From contig JAEUTA010000007.1 in assembly GCA_016788205.1 (NCBI GenBank), forward strand, positions 99,327 through 163,326: 64,000 nt of DNA, in the 5' to 3' direction. Source of the stretch: Flavobacteriales bacterium (lineage in GTDB: Bacteria > Bacteroidota > Bacteroidia > Flavobacteriales_F > PHOS-HE28). Under the pieces are notes generated by a model that made no database searches, was not told the DNA's origin, and worked only from the letters and a program-made list of their open reading frames with translations. The position numbers and the translations under genes were made by a program. Below are positions 52,277 to 61,864 of this stretch, one piece after another (the first letter of the stretch is position 1; every line of letters begins with the position of its first letter).

Positions 52277-53857
52277 CTACTCCACCACCACCCGCTCGAG
52301 GCACACGCCGCTGGGGCTGGTGAATTTGATGGCATAGGTGCCCGCACCGAAGCGTGACAGGTCCACCTCCTCCACCGTGGCGCCGGTGGGCAGCCTGCGT
52401 TGCACCAGCAATTTGCCCATGGTGTCGTACACGCTGTAGTAACTCTCGGCACGCAACGGGTCTGCGAACTGCACGGTGAAGTGGCCCGTGTTGGGGTTGG
52501 GGCGGATGTGAAATGACACTTCTTCAATAGGGGGAATGCTGTTATAGACACAACCTTCGTAGGACTCGAACACAGGTACATTCAGGTTCTCGAATTGCAC
52601 ATTCTCCATGTCCGCTCCATCGTTCGCACTGATGGTGAATGCACTATCCATCGGTGCAAGGTCCGTTACATACACTGGCAGCTGCCGGTCGAAACACGGC
52701 AACCGCCCCATTGTGTCGGTCTTGAAGAAGTAGGACCGTGTGATCAAAGGACTCCATGAGAAGCTCCCGGTGGCTCTTCCGTTGATCAAGAATCCACCAT
52801 CGGACATCGCCAATAGACCCATCACTTCATACACGAAGCCATCGGCCCCCTGCCATCTTGTCCATAGTGTATCTCCGTCAAGCTGTAGCTTCATCAACAT
52901 CGAGCCCGTTGATGAGCTTACCATGAACACTTCTCGCCCATCGCTCGTTGGCGTTGCGCGCGCGGAATACTGGACATCCCATACCGCTTCTGCATCAAAA
53001 CCTCTGCAACCTTGAATATCGCCTGCCCCGTCCAGTTCCATGACAAATAGGCTTGGGTCGTATCCTGGTGGTGGTGGGTACTCGTGCGGTCGTCCAGTGG
53101 TAAAGCCCACCACAGCGAATGAACCGTCGGAGCGGATAATGGCATCGCACATGACGCCTGTCGGTCGGAAATAGGACCTGCACCACAGGACCTCTCCCAT
53201 CGGGGACATTCTTAGCACTGTTGCCCCTGCACCATCCATGGAAACACCCGCAAGAAGGTCTCCGCTTGGAAGTTCCTTGATGAAATCGAATCCGCCAGAA
53301 CCATTGAATCGCTTAGCCCAGATGACCTCACCCGACGCAGATGCCTTCAACGCATAGAAACTGGACTTACCCCAGATCAGTACAGAACCATCACTGGTGA
53401 CCAAGAGGTCGTCGGGGTGGCCCGTACAATCCGGACCGTTCAATCGATAGCGATGCAACTCCGACACCCTTCCCAATGAATCCATGAATCCAATCGCTGG
53501 ATCGAAGTGTCGCGTTGTGGATCCCGAGTTCATTGTACAGCTCCCACTGTACATCACAGAAGTGAAAACATAGCGATCCCCATCGTATGCAGCAATACCA
53601 CGCATCCAAGGATATTCGCTGTATGGGGTGGAAAAGGAATTCATCTCAATGTGTGAACCGCCCTGATCCATCACTGCAATACCTGAAAATACGACACCGA
53701 TAAGAACGCTGCCACCGGGTAGCTCAGTAGGACAATTATTGTAGAAGGATGAATCATCATAGAAGTGCATCCATGATGTTTGGGCATCCCCCTCCGTTCG
53801 CAAGAGGATCGCTATGGAACAAGCACCTATATAGTTCATCCGTATCCTGCGTCTCAT
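52277..53857 (-). CDS. secreted protein with T9SS sorting domain, lower GC than its surroundings
   Basis: About 526 residues; ATG 53857 (MRRRIRMNYIGACSIAILL) or 53839 are the likely starts, with a signal-like N-terminus. The body has repeated short motifs of the kind VxxxDGSVLIWGKSS; SDGSFAVVGFTTG; SDGGFLINGRATG (delta-60-like, about 100-420). A T9SS type A sorting domain ends it (FHIRPNPNTGHFTVQFADP to LERVVVE). Codon choice is clearly more AT-rich than in neighbouring genes, for example at 52560-53880. Role unknown. Confidence 0.78.
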   Translation of the reverse strand: MRRRIRMNYIGACSIAILLRTEGDAQTSWMHFYDDSSFYNNCPTELPGGSVLIGVVFSGIAVMDQGGSHIEMNSFSTPYSEYPWMRGIAAYDGDRYVFTSVMYSGSCTMNSGSTTRHFDPAIGFMDSLGRVSELHRYRLNGPDCTGHPDDLLVTSDGSVLIWGKSSFYALKASASGEVIWAKRFNGSGGFDFIKELPSGDLLAGVSMDGAGATVLRMSPMGEVLWCRSYFRPTGVMCDAIIRSDGSFAVVGFTTGRPHEYPPPPGYDPSLFVMELDGAGDIQGCRGFDAEAVWDVQYSARATPTSDGREVFMVSSSTGSMLMKLQLDGDTLWTRWQGADGFVYEVMGLLAMSDGGFLINGRATGSFSWSPLITRSYFFKTDTMGRLPCFDRQLPVYVTDLAPMDSAFTISANDGADMENVQFENLNVPVFESYEGCVYNSIPPIEEVSFHIRPNPNTGHFTVQFADPLRAESYYSVYDTMGKLLVQRRLPTGATVEEVDLSRFGAGTYAIKFTSPSGVCLERVVVE

Positions 53858-53887
53858 GTACTTGGTTCTTTGCAATTCAGCCGCCAC

Positions 53888-54254
53888 AGGTACTCGTGCT
53901 CTGGCTCTTCACAGCGGAACACCTACACCACTGCGAACGAATTCAGCAGCGAAGCGGCAAGGTGTAGTAGTTCGCTTCAGAAAGATATGGACGAACGACC
54001 CTTAAACCTACGCAGCGTCTTCCGTCTTCGGAGACCCTGCGCCACCGCGAACGAACAGTTCCAAGAGCCGGGTCCACACGCTCATACATGACGGTAAGAT
54101 AAGCGCGACCGGTCGAGGCACCGCTGCACACGCCACCAGCCGCACGCTCCGCCTTCCCTGCAACGCGGCGTGTGCACACCGATGCAGCGCGCGAGTACCA
54201 TGCCCAACCAGAAGCTGGAGCGGATGCTATGTTCGCACGACCGTTCGCATCCCC
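53888..54254. other. non-coding gap
   Basis: No supported gene or repeat. It separates the leftward low-GC T9SS gene from a rightward small membrane gene and should hold both promoters. Confidence 0.4.
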
Positions 54255-54608
54255 ATGTCCCGCACCCGCATCCTTTTCTGGGCAGCGCGCATCACCGGCA
54301 CGGTGTGGTTGCTGTTCCTGCTCTTCATGCTGGTGGGCCACCTCACGGGCGATGCCAACGGCCCGCACGGCATGCGCTTCAACGGCACGCGCGAGGTGGT
54401 GGGCTTCGTGCTATTCCCGGTATGCAGCATCGCCGGGCTCGCACTGGCCTACGCCAGGCCGGGCTTGGGTGCGGCATTGGTGGTGGGCAGCTTGGTGGCC
54501 ATCGTTGCCATACAGCCGCACCTGTTGCAGCCCACCTTCCTGTTGATGCTGCTGCCGGGCGTGCTGTACGCGCTGTATGCCTGGAGCACGCGGCGCGCCA
54601 CCGCGTGA
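54255..54608 (+). CDS. small four-helix membrane protein
   Basis: 117 residues, hydrophobic segments at about 9-28, 48-67, 70-90 and 92-110, short charged C-terminus STRRATA. I do not recognise the family. ATG 54255 gives a compact protein; other in-frame sites are not needed. It is convergent with the lipoprotein gene. Confidence 0.65.
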   Translation: MSRTRILFWAARITGTVWLLFLLFMLVGHLTGDANGPHGMRFNGTREVVGFVLFPVCSIAGLALAYARPGLGAALVVGSLVAIVAIQPHLLQPTFLLMLLPGVLYALYAWSTRRATA

Positions 54609-54663
54609 CAGCAGAAGGCCGCCCTCGCGAGCGGCCTTCGCTGAACCAAACTACAACCGATGT

Positions 54664-55554
54664 CTACTGGTCGCAGCCCATGGTGCCGAAACCGGGCACC
54701 GTGCTGGCGCTGCCATCCCCTTCTTCATCTTCTTCGAAGAAACCCACGCCTTCCAGCGCGTAGTAGTTGCCGTTGAAGCCGATGGAACCACCGCTCACCT
54801 GCAACTCACCATCCTGCGAGAGGTAGATGCCGCCTTCGTTCTGGAAGCTCACCACGAAGGAGAAGCCGAAGTTCTCCAGATCCTCCTCGTCCTGGTCCAG
54901 GTCGTCTATCCAGTTGAGCACCTCGTAGCTGTTGTTGCCCAGCTGCTCGGCATAGACCAGGTAGTACGCGAAGCCGTGGAAGTAGTCGAAGAGGTCCTCC
55001 TCGCCGGAGGAGAAGTCCCCGTTGATCAAGGCATCGAAGTCGCCCGCGATGCCGATGACGCCCGCCACATCGTTGATGCCGGTATCGAACAGGTCCATGC
55101 CCAGTCCCTCTTCATCGAAGCTGAAGCAGACCGCCAGTTCGATGTCCAGTGAGGCATCGCCGGCCACCACCGTGCCACCGCCGCCGCCCGTGCCGCTGCT
55201 CGGTTCGGTCAGGATCATCAGGCCCTGGGTCTCGCTCCAGGTCCACTGCCCGCCGTTGCTGCTGGCGAAGTCGATGCCACCGGTGGGTGGGTCCACGAAG
55301 TTGAAGCTGCGGCTGCCATCGGGCAGGCTCTTGAACACGATCACCTTATTCATGGTGCGGTTGTAGATGCCTACGCCCGGCAGCTGCTGCACCTGCTCGC
55401 GGATGCGCTGCTGCACCGCGGGGTCCAGCGTGCGTGCGGTGCGCGGGGTGGCCACCGCTCCCTCTTTGGAGCAACCGGCCAGCAGGCCCGCGCCCAGCAG
55501 CACCGCGCCCACCAGGGGCAGTGCGGCCCGCTTGTATGTACGTATGCCGTTCAT
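54664..55554 (-). CDS. lipoprotein of unknown function
   Basis: 296 residues from ATG 55554. The signal ends in a lipobox (GAGLLAGC, lipidated Cys) followed by SKEGAVATP. The mature domain includes NKVIVFKSLPDGSRSFNFVDPP, an acidic central part (DGDFSSGEEDLFDYFHG, DLDQDEEDLENFG) and ends in CDQ. I know no named family for it. The upstream start of the same frame gives 40 extra residues before a poor signal, so I reject it. It is one gene of a leftward pair with the barrel gene upstream. Confidence 0.75.
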   Translation of the reverse strand: MNGIRTYKRAALPLVGAVLLGAGLLAGCSKEGAVATPRTARTLDPAVQQRIREQVQQLPGVGIYNRTMNKVIVFKSLPDGSRSFNFVDPPTGGIDFASSNGGQWTWSETQGLMILTEPSSGTGGGGGTVVAGDASLDIELAVCFSFDEEGLGMDLFDTGINDVAGVIGIAGDFDALINGDFSSGEEDLFDYFHGFAYYLVYAEQLGNNSYEVLNWIDDLDQDEEDLENFGFSFVVSFQNEGGIYLSQDGELQVSGGSIGFNGNYYALEGVGFFEEDEEGDGSASTVPGFGTMGCDQ

Positions 55555-55579
55555 GTGCGTGTGCTTGTGCGCTGCCCCA

Positions 55580-56257
55580 CTAGAACACCCAGCCCAGACG
55601 CAGCTGACCGATGACGTTGGGGCCCACGTTGAACTTCGCCTGGTTGTCCACGTTGCTCTCCGAGTCCTGTGCACCCGTCACGTTCTCCCAGCTGATCTTG
55701 TTGGTGAGGTCGTTGCTCAGCGCCACGCCGAAACCGATCTCCGTGCCCAGGTACAGTTTGTTCGCCACGTAGTAGTCGAAACCGGCCACCGCGTTGAGGC
55801 CCAGGTCCAGCGAACCACCCTTGGTGATCTTGGCGCCCACCGCGTTGTTGGGCTCCTGCTGTTCCTCGCGCTTGTTGGTCATGCCATAGCCTACGTTGAG
55901 CACCGCACCGATGTAGGGCGAGAGGCGCTCGGTGCCCGCGAAGTGCTTCTCGATGCCGGGCTGTATGCTGATGGTGGTCTCGCTTTCCTTGTCCTTCAGT
56001 TCCACCTGGCTCAAGGTGTTGTCCTCGTCCTGCGTGGTGGTGGTGGTGTTCGCGTGGCCCAGGAACAGCGCCAGGCGGAAGGCCTTGGTCTCGCTGCTGA
56101 ACTTCCGGTACTTGATGCCGCCGATGCTCACCGGCGTGCCGCCCAGGGGAGCGAAGTTCACCTCCAGCGTGCGTTCGCCAGCGGCAGGTTTGTACTGTGC
56201 GCTGGCCGTACCAGCGATACCGGCCACCACGGCCGTGAGAAGGAGAGCTCGTTTCAT
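55580..56257 (-). CDS. outer-membrane beta-barrel protein
   Basis: 225 residues with a classic signal peptide (MKRALLLTAVVAGIAGTASAQ). The rest is alternating strands with turns typical of porin-like barrels (RTLEVNFAPLGG; SPYIGAVLNVGYGM; LYLGTEIGFGVALS), ending in a strand with a terminal aromatic residue (VIGQLRLGWVF) as a barrel-insertion signal. Such proteins insert in the outer membrane. No specific role can be named. The downstream lipoprotein gene starts 26 bp after its stop. Confidence 0.82.
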   Translation of the reverse strand: MKRALLLTAVVAGIAGTASAQYKPAAGERTLEVNFAPLGGTPVSIGGIKYRKFSSETKAFRLALFLGHANTTTTTQDEDNTLSQVELKDKESETTISIQPGIEKHFAGTERLSPYIGAVLNVGYGMTNKREEQQEPNNAVGAKITKGGSLDLGLNAVAGFDYYVANKLYLGTEIGFGVALSNDLTNKISWENVTGAQDSESNVDNQAKFNVGPNVIGQLRLGWVF

Positions 56258-56452
56258 GTCGTTCTAGGATTGGTGCTGCGAAAGTGGACCGCTCAACGCC
56301 ACCTGTTCCGCGCCCTGTGCATGCTCTTCGCACACCCTGCTGCAAACAAGTCCCCGGGAATTACGGTGGGTACCGTATTGCGTGCCACGCGCCATTGGCA
56401 GGCCCTGCCCACGGCGCACGGCGCCACCCCGGTGCGGCGCTACCTTGTACCC

Positions 56453-57247
56453 ATGCAAGTGAAGATCGCGCTGGTGCAGCTGGACATCGTACCCATGGAG
56501 CCCTTGAAGAACCTGGCCCGCATGGAGGAGCATGCCGCCAAGGCCAAAGCCGCCGGGGCCCAACTGGTGGTGTTCCCCGAAGATGCCGTGTGCGGTCCGC
56601 TGCAGGGGCAAACGGCCTTCGTGCCCTACGCCGCCGAGTACCTCGCGCGCATGCAGGCCCTGGCGCTGCGCCTGGGGGTGGACATCGTGCCCGGCTCGTG
56701 GACCGTGGCGGAGAACGGTGTGCTCTACAACCGCACCTTCTACATCAACGCCGATGGCACACTGGCCGGGTGGTACAGCAAGGTGAACCTGTGGGCCACG
56801 GAGAAGCTGCACATCGCTCCCGGGCCCGGCGTAAGCGTGTTCCCCACGCGCTTCGGCCTGGTGGGCCTCATCATTTGTTGGGACATCTCCTTCCCCGAGA
56901 TGTTCATCGCCATGCGCCACCTCGGCGCACGCCTGGTGATCTCGCCCACCTACTGGTCGTTCCCCAAGAAGGCCCTGCGTTCCGAGGAACTGCTGGATGA
57001 TGAAGTGCTGCTGATCGACTCGCTCTGCACCACGCGTGCCTTCGAGAACGACATCCTCTTCGCCTACTGCAACGCCGCCGGTGAATTGCAGAACCCCGAT
57101 GGCTCACTGGCCGTGCTCAGTGGGCGGAGCCAGGTGACGCATCCCTTGCAGAAGGTGCTGGTGCAGGCCCCAGGCAATGCGGAGGAGATGCTCCTTTGCG
57201 ATGCCGTACTGGACGCACCACCTGCGGCAGCTGCGGCCGTGGCCTGA
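56453..57247 (+). CDS. carbon-nitrogen hydrolase (nitrilase superfamily)
   Basis: 264 residues with the catalytic triad in place: Glu in VVFPEDAVCG, Lys in YSKVNLWATEKL and Cys in LIICWDISFPEM. The length matches the omega-amidase / Nit-type amidohydrolases (about 260-280). It hydrolyses amide or nitrile bonds of small compounds; the substrate is unclear. ATG 56453 is taken because it begins directly with MQVKIALVQLDIV, the family start. The stop overlaps the following kinase gene (TGATG), so both are co-translated. Confidence 0.9.
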   Translation: MQVKIALVQLDIVPMEPLKNLARMEEHAAKAKAAGAQLVVFPEDAVCGPLQGQTAFVPYAAEYLARMQALALRLGVDIVPGSWTVAENGVLYNRTFYINADGTLAGWYSKVNLWATEKLHIAPGPGVSVFPTRFGLVGLIICWDISFPEMFIAMRHLGARLVISPTYWSFPKKALRSEELLDDEVLLIDSLCTTRAFENDILFAYCNAAGELQNPDGSLAVLSGRSQVTHPLQKVLVQAPGNAEEMLLCDAVLDAPPAAAAAVA

Positions 57248-59877
57248 TGCCCTGGCCTTACATCACCGTCTTTCGCAGCGCTGTCGAACCCCGCCCCGTT
57301 CGTCACTATCTTGCTCCCGGTTTGACCTCTCCCCGGACGCCCGTCTTCAACATCATCCTGCTGCTGGCCCTCGCAGCGTTCGCCGTAGGCATGTTCCTCG
57401 GCCTGCGCGGTGTGGATCGCATCGTAGCGGCACGCAACGCCGTGGAGCACGGCTACACGGTGGAGAAGAGCGCCACCGCATTGCTCAGTTCCCTGAAGGA
57501 CCTGGAGGTGGGCCAGCGCGGCTACCTCCTGAGCCGCGACACCTCCTACCTGGGCCCCTACCTCGTGGCCGCCAGTGAGGTTCCCGTTCAGTTCCGCCAA
57601 CTGCGGGCCTTGTTGGACGACCTGCCCGGCCAGACACTGGCCCTGGACTCGGCGGAAGACCTGCTGCGCCTGAAATTGCAGGAGCTGCGCACCAGCGTTT
57701 CCCTGGGCGAAGCGGGCAAGTGGGGCGAAGCACAGGAGGTCGTGCGCGCCGGCTCTGGCCGCCACTACATGGACCTGCTGCGCGCGCGCTTCGCACGGAT
57801 GTTGCGCTCCGAGGGCGAGCGAATCGCCTTCAAACAACAACAACGGCTGCGCGCCCTCACCGAGTTGCGCATCGTGCTCATCGGCACCGGCGTGCTGGGC
57901 TCCCTGCTGCTGCTCTCCGCCTGGTTCAGCGCAAGACGCCATATGCACCTTCGCGAAGAGGCCGCACGGGCCGTGGACGCGCAACGGACCTACCTGCGCA
58001 CCACCCTGCGCAGCATCGGCGACGGCGTCATCACCACCGATGCGCACGGCCGTGTGGACACCCTGAACAAGGTGGCCGAGGAACTCACCGGATGGACCAT
58101 GCAGGAGGCCCAGGGACAGCCCTTGGAGACCATCTTCCCCATCGTGAACGAGACCACGCGCGCCACCGTGGAAAACCCCGCGCTACGCGCCCTGCGCGAA
58201 GGCGTGGTGGTGGGCCTGGCCAACCATACGGTGCTCCTGCGCCGCGATGGTACCGAAGTGGCCATAGACGATAGTGCGGCCCCCATCCGCATGGAGGATG
58301 GTACCGTGGCGGGCAGCGTGCTCATCTTCCGGGACATCGGTGTGCAGCGCGCGGCGGCACGGCGCATCGAGGTGAGCGAGGCCCGCAACCGCGCCATGCT
58401 GGCCACGGCCCTGGACGCCATCATCACCATCGACCACGAAGGACGCATCGTGGAGTTCAATGCTTCGGCCGAACGCATCTTCGGCCACGCCCGTGCCAAC
58501 GTCGTAGGGCAGGAACTGGCGGCCCTCATCATACCGCCCAACTTCCGCGACCAGCACCGCCGCGGCATGGCCCACTTCCTCAGCACCGGCGAAGGACCCA
58601 TCCTGGACAAACGCCTGGAGTTGGAAGCCCTGCGTGCCGATGGGGAGTTGTTCCCCTGCGAGCTCACCGTGGCCAAGGTGCAGGTGCACGGCGACCCGCT
58701 CTTCACCGCTTTCCTGCGCGACATCACCGATCGCCGCAAGGCCGAGAACGAGCTGCGCACCCTGGCCGCAGACCTCTCCGATGCCAACCGACGCAAGGCC
58801 CAGTTCATCGCCACCCTGGCCCACGAACTGCGCAACCCGCTGGCCCCACTGAGCAACGCCATGGAACTGCTGAAGCTGGACGAGCGCCGCAACGAACAAC
58901 GGGAGACCCTCGAGCTCATGGACCGCCAGGTGAACATGCTGGTCCGCCTCATAGACGACCTGCTGGACATGAGCCGCATCGAACGCGGCCTCATCGTGCT
59001 CCGCGAAGAGCCCCTGGACCTGGTGCAGGTGGTACGCCAGGCCGTGGAGACCAGTCAACCCTTGATCGCCGCAGCCGGCCATCACTTGCAGCTGGACCTG
59101 CCCCCGCACCCCGTCATGGTGATGGGCGACCTGGCGCGCCTGGCACAGGTGTTCGCCAACCTGCTCAACAACAGCGCCAAATACACTCCCAAAGGGGGGC
59201 ACGTGCGCATGGCCATGCAGGTGGAGCCCGAGTGGGTGCAGGTGGATGTGCAGGACAATGGCATGGGCATTCCACAGGCCATGCTGCGCAAGGTGTTCGA
59301 CCTCTTCACCCAGATGGACCATACCATGGCCCACGCGCAGGGCGGCCTCGGCATCGGCCTCACCCTGGTGAAGAAGCTGGTGGCCCTGCACGAAGGCAAG
59401 GTGGAAGTGACCAGCCCCGGGGTGGACCAAGGCGCCACCTTCTCCGTGCGCCTGCCACGCCGCACCGCCGCGCCCGAGGGCGCCGCCGCCGGGCCCAAGG
59501 CAGCCGAGGCCTTCACCATGCGCCGCATCCTGGTGGTGGACGATAACCCCGATTCCCTCTTCACACTCTCCCTGTTGCTGAAACGCCTGGGCCACGAGGT
59601 GAGCACCGCCGCCGATGGACAAGAGGCCGTGGACGCAGTGAACGAGCAGCGGCCGGAAATGGTGCTCATGGACATCGGCATGCCGCGCCTCAACGGGTAC
59701 GAGGCCGCCATGCAGATACGCGCCATGGACGATGCCGCCTACCGCCCCGTCCTCATCGCCCTTACCGGCTGGGGCCAGGAGCAGGACCGCGAACGGGCCA
59801 TGCAGGCCGGGTTCGACCACCACTTGGTGAAGCCCGTGGAACTGGATGCCCTCAAGCGCTTGATCAGCGGCATCTGA
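57247..59877 (+). CDS. CHASE3-PAS-PAS hybrid histidine kinase with receiver
   Basis: 876 residues, ATG 57247 overlapping the amidohydrolase stop. A membrane helix (about 36-55) and a CHASE3 sensor (about 65-200, LEVGQRGYLLSRDTSYLGPY) are followed by a second helix (about 215-235), two PAS domains (about 250-500; LDAIITIDHEGRIVEFNASAERIFG), HisKA (FIATLAHELRNPLAPLSNA; phospho-His), HATPase (NNSAKYT; DNGMGIP; GGLGIGLTLVKKL) and a receiver (ILVVDDNPDSLFTLSLLL; MVLMDIGMPRLNGYEA; LIALTG; LVKPVE). It should autophosphorylate and pass phosphate to its own receiver. Target genes unknown. Confidence 0.92.
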   Translation: MPWPYITVFRSAVEPRPVRHYLAPGLTSPRTPVFNIILLLALAAFAVGMFLGLRGVDRIVAARNAVEHGYTVEKSATALLSSLKDLEVGQRGYLLSRDTSYLGPYLVAASEVPVQFRQLRALLDDLPGQTLALDSAEDLLRLKLQELRTSVSLGEAGKWGEAQEVVRAGSGRHYMDLLRARFARMLRSEGERIAFKQQQRLRALTELRIVLIGTGVLGSLLLLSAWFSARRHMHLREEAARAVDAQRTYLRTTLRSIGDGVITTDAHGRVDTLNKVAEELTGWTMQEAQGQPLETIFPIVNETTRATVENPALRALREGVVVGLANHTVLLRRDGTEVAIDDSAAPIRMEDGTVAGSVLIFRDIGVQRAAARRIEVSEARNRAMLATALDAIITIDHEGRIVEFNASAERIFGHARANVVGQELAALIIPPNFRDQHRRGMAHFLSTGEGPILDKRLELEALRADGELFPCELTVAKVQVHGDPLFTAFLRDITDRRKAENELRTLAADLSDANRRKAQFIATLAHELRNPLAPLSNAMELLKLDERRNEQRETLELMDRQVNMLVRLIDDLLDMSRIERGLIVLREEPLDLVQVVRQAVETSQPLIAAAGHHLQLDLPPHPVMVMGDLARLAQVFANLLNNSAKYTPKGGHVRMAMQVEPEWVQVDVQDNGMGIPQAMLRKVFDLFTQMDHTMAHAQGGLGIGLTLVKKLVALHEGKVEVTSPGVDQGATFSVRLPRRTAAPEGAAAGPKAAEAFTMRRILVVDDNPDSLFTLSLLLKRLGHEVSTAADGQEAVDAVNEQRPEMVLMDIGMPRLNGYEAAMQIRAMDDAAYRPVLIALTGWGQEQDRERAMQAGFDHHLVKPVELDALKRLISGI

Positions 59878-59889
59878 ACCAACACGTGA

Positions 59890-60273
59890 CTAGCGCGACG
59901 GCTGCGACAGCTGCTCGTTGCACGGGCCGCGCAAGGCGCGCAAGGCGGCCACACCGGCTTTTCGGCGCGCGCTCAACGCTTCGTGCAACACCCGCACATG
60001 GGTGGCACCGTGGCGCGTGAGGCAGGCCTGCAGCTGCGGGTCGGCCAGGGTGCGCGCCAGGTGCGTGGTGTGGCTCAGGTACAGGTTCACCGGCACCACC
60101 ACACCTTGTTTGTACACGAAGTGGCACACCACGAACACGCACGGGCCATGCACGTTCATCGCGTCCGCCAGCGGCAGCACATCGAAGGGGGTGGCCGTGC
60201 CGTTCACTTCTTCCAGGTGTACGCTGGGCACGGCGGCGGGTGGTACAGGTCGGGGGCTCGGGGTTCGGCTCAT
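59890..60273 (-). CDS. hypothetical protein
   Basis: 127 residues, no signal or membrane segment. It contains MNVHGPCVFVVCHFVYKQGVVVPVNLYLSHTTHLARTLADP and a basic C-terminus (SARRKAGVAALRALRGP). The family is not recognised. ATG 60273 is chosen for its length; longer frames lack support. It is convergent with the hybrid kinase. Confidence 0.5.
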   Translation of the reverse strand: MSRTPSPRPVPPAAVPSVHLEEVNGTATPFDVLPLADAMNVHGPCVFVVCHFVYKQGVVVPVNLYLSHTTHLARTLADPQLQACLTRHGATHVRVLHEALSARRKAGVAALRALRGPCNEQLSQPSR

Positions 60274-60631
60274 GGGTGGTGAGGCATGGAAGCGGTGAAG
60301 GACATCAACGGAACGGCGCGCTACGCTACGCTCGCATTCTCCCACACCTGCACGCGCATCCGCCGTCACGCGCACAATACATGCCACGCACCACGCGCGG
60401 TGCGCAGGCCTGCCTCCACAAGGCGCCACCAGGGAGGTGCAACGTTGCACTGCGTTGCGGCAACACCGTGCAGGCCTTGGGGTGCAGCGCTACGCGCCGC
60501 CGCCGGTGCGCCACGTCCAACCCTACCGATCGTGTACACCGCACCGTGGTTCGCGACCAACGCACGTGGAACTTCCGCCCCACCACCACGCCTGGGGGTG
60601 CCAGGGTGTACAGGCCCTTGCACCGTGGGCA
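60274..60631. other. non-coding gap with a 14-bp palindrome
   Basis: No credible gene. A perfect 14-nt palindrome, GTGCAACGTTGCAC, lies at 60437-60450. The rest is GC-rich and has no clear structure. Confidence 0.45.
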
Positions 60632-61021
60632 CTACCCTTCCACCAGCACCAAGCTGTAGCCGTACACGTAGCTGCGCTCCGGCGCATCGGGCAGCAGCCG
60701 CGCCAGGGTGCTGCGCTCGCAGCTCCACGGCACGCTCTGCCGCCAGTTCCACAACCAGTCCGCCTGGAATTCGATGGTGCCCCGGTCTTCCACCCGTTGC
60801 AGCGGACGTAGCAGCAGGTTCTGGAACAGGATGCGCTCGATGGTGTCCACCAGGTCCTGGTGCTCCATCCCGATCTCGATGTACGCGAAACGCTCCGGAC
60901 GCACCACCTCGGCGGCACGGATAACGGGACACAGCTGCTGGACACGGTCCAGCGTATTGGCCCACTCGGCCTGCACGGCACCGAAGGGTAGCATGGTATG
61001 GGGCAAGGGGAAATGAAGCAT
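60632..61021 (-). CDS. hypothetical protein
   Basis: 129 residues. Text such as AEVVRPERFAYIEIGMEHQDLVDTIERILFQNLLLRPLQRVEDRGTIEFQADWLWNW looks like a folded soluble domain. No family is recognised. A shorter start is available at 60994 (MLPFGAVQ). Confidence 0.45.
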   Translation of the reverse strand: MLHFPLPHTMLPFGAVQAEWANTLDRVQQLCPVIRAAEVVRPERFAYIEIGMEHQDLVDTIERILFQNLLLRPLQRVEDRGTIEFQADWLWNWRQSVPWSCERSTLARLLPDAPERSYVYGYSLVLVEG

Positions 61022-61157
61022 GATGTCGGATATTTCGTCAAACTGAGGACAACAATATAGTCATGCGATAGCACGGCGTGCATCTGCCGCTCCGTTCATT
61101 CCAACGGACGCGGTGTACCCCTGAAGCTGGTGCACGGGGCCCAGGTACCAGAACGGC

Positions 61158-61186
61158 AAAACCCCCAGGGACGACCTGGGGGTTTT
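61158..61186. terminator. bidirectional intrinsic terminator
   Basis: AAAACCCCCAGG and CCTGGGGGTTTT form a 12-bp stem with a 5-nt loop and runs of A/T at both ends, so it can stop transcription from either side. It follows the leftward fn3 gene by about 55 bp and lies downstream of no rightward gene. Confidence 0.85.
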
Positions 61187-61240
61187 GACAAAGCGTGGTG
61201 GCGACCCCGTTACCGGGCGGGGCATCCGTAGGCGTGCGGC

Positions 61241-61864
61241 TTATGCGGCGCGGCCCATGACGATGTCGCTCGGCAGGCCCTGGCTGTCCTTACCGATGGC
61301 CACGATGCGGAACCAGTGGGCGGCGTACGGCTCCAACCCGTTCACATCGAAGTAGACCTTGCTGGTCATGCCCACGGAGGTCCAGGTGGTGGTGCCCAAC
61401 GTAGGGTCGCCATCGGCCTGTTCCACATCGTACAGCTTGCCGCCGAACGCATGATTCCAACGCAGGCGCAACTGGCCGCTCTGGTCCGTGGCACGGGCAC
61501 GCAGGTTGCCCGCTACACCCACTACCGTGATGGGCTCTGGCTTCTTCGCCAGTTCGAACCCACCGCTCGCCAACTTCTCGGCATCACCGGCGCAAACGGC
61601 GCGCTGGTAATCCGCCTGCATGCGCAGCACCTCCTTGGCCTCCGCCACCTTGGCGTCCCGGTGCTTGCGCTGCTGCACGCTACCTCCGATGGCCGCTTCT
61701 ACCGCCGCCATCAGCTCGTCGCCCAGGGTGCTCATGGACGCCATGGACACGGGCGGGTTCGGGAAGTGGATGTTGCCCGTCATCATCTTGCATACCCGGT
61801 TATACAATACCACCAGTGCGACTGGCAACAACAACGAAAGGGCGGTTCTGATATTTGAACGCAT
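61241..61864 (-). CDS. fibronectin type III domain protein
   Basis: 207 residues if ATG 61864 is used (an N-terminal hydrophobic segment LSLLLPVALVVLYN), or 181 residues from 61786 (MMTGNIHFP). A helical middle (DELMAAVEAAIGGSVQQRKHRDAKVAEAKEVLR) precedes a C-terminal fn3-like domain (QLRLRWNHAFGGKLYDVEQADG to HWFRIVAIGKDSQGLPSDI). Small hypothetical proteins of this kind occur repeatedly in Bacteroidota. It ends upstream of an intrinsic terminator. Confidence 0.7.
   Translation of the reverse strand: MRSNIRTALSLLLPVALVVLYNRVCKMMTGNIHFPNPPVSMASMSTLGDELMAAVEAAIGGSVQQRKHRDAKVAEAKEVLRMQADYQRAVCAGDAEKLASGGFELAKKPEPITVVGVAGNLRARATDQSGQLRLRWNHAFGGKLYDVEQADGDPTLGTTTWTSVGMTSKVYFDVNGLEPYAAHWFRIVAIGKDSQGLPSDIVMGRAA

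Noticed and set aside
58183..59823. 546-residue antisense open frame opposite the hybrid kinase
   Set aside because: Composition is typical of a reverse shadow of GC-rich coding sequence and the kinase motifs are intact on the plus strand.
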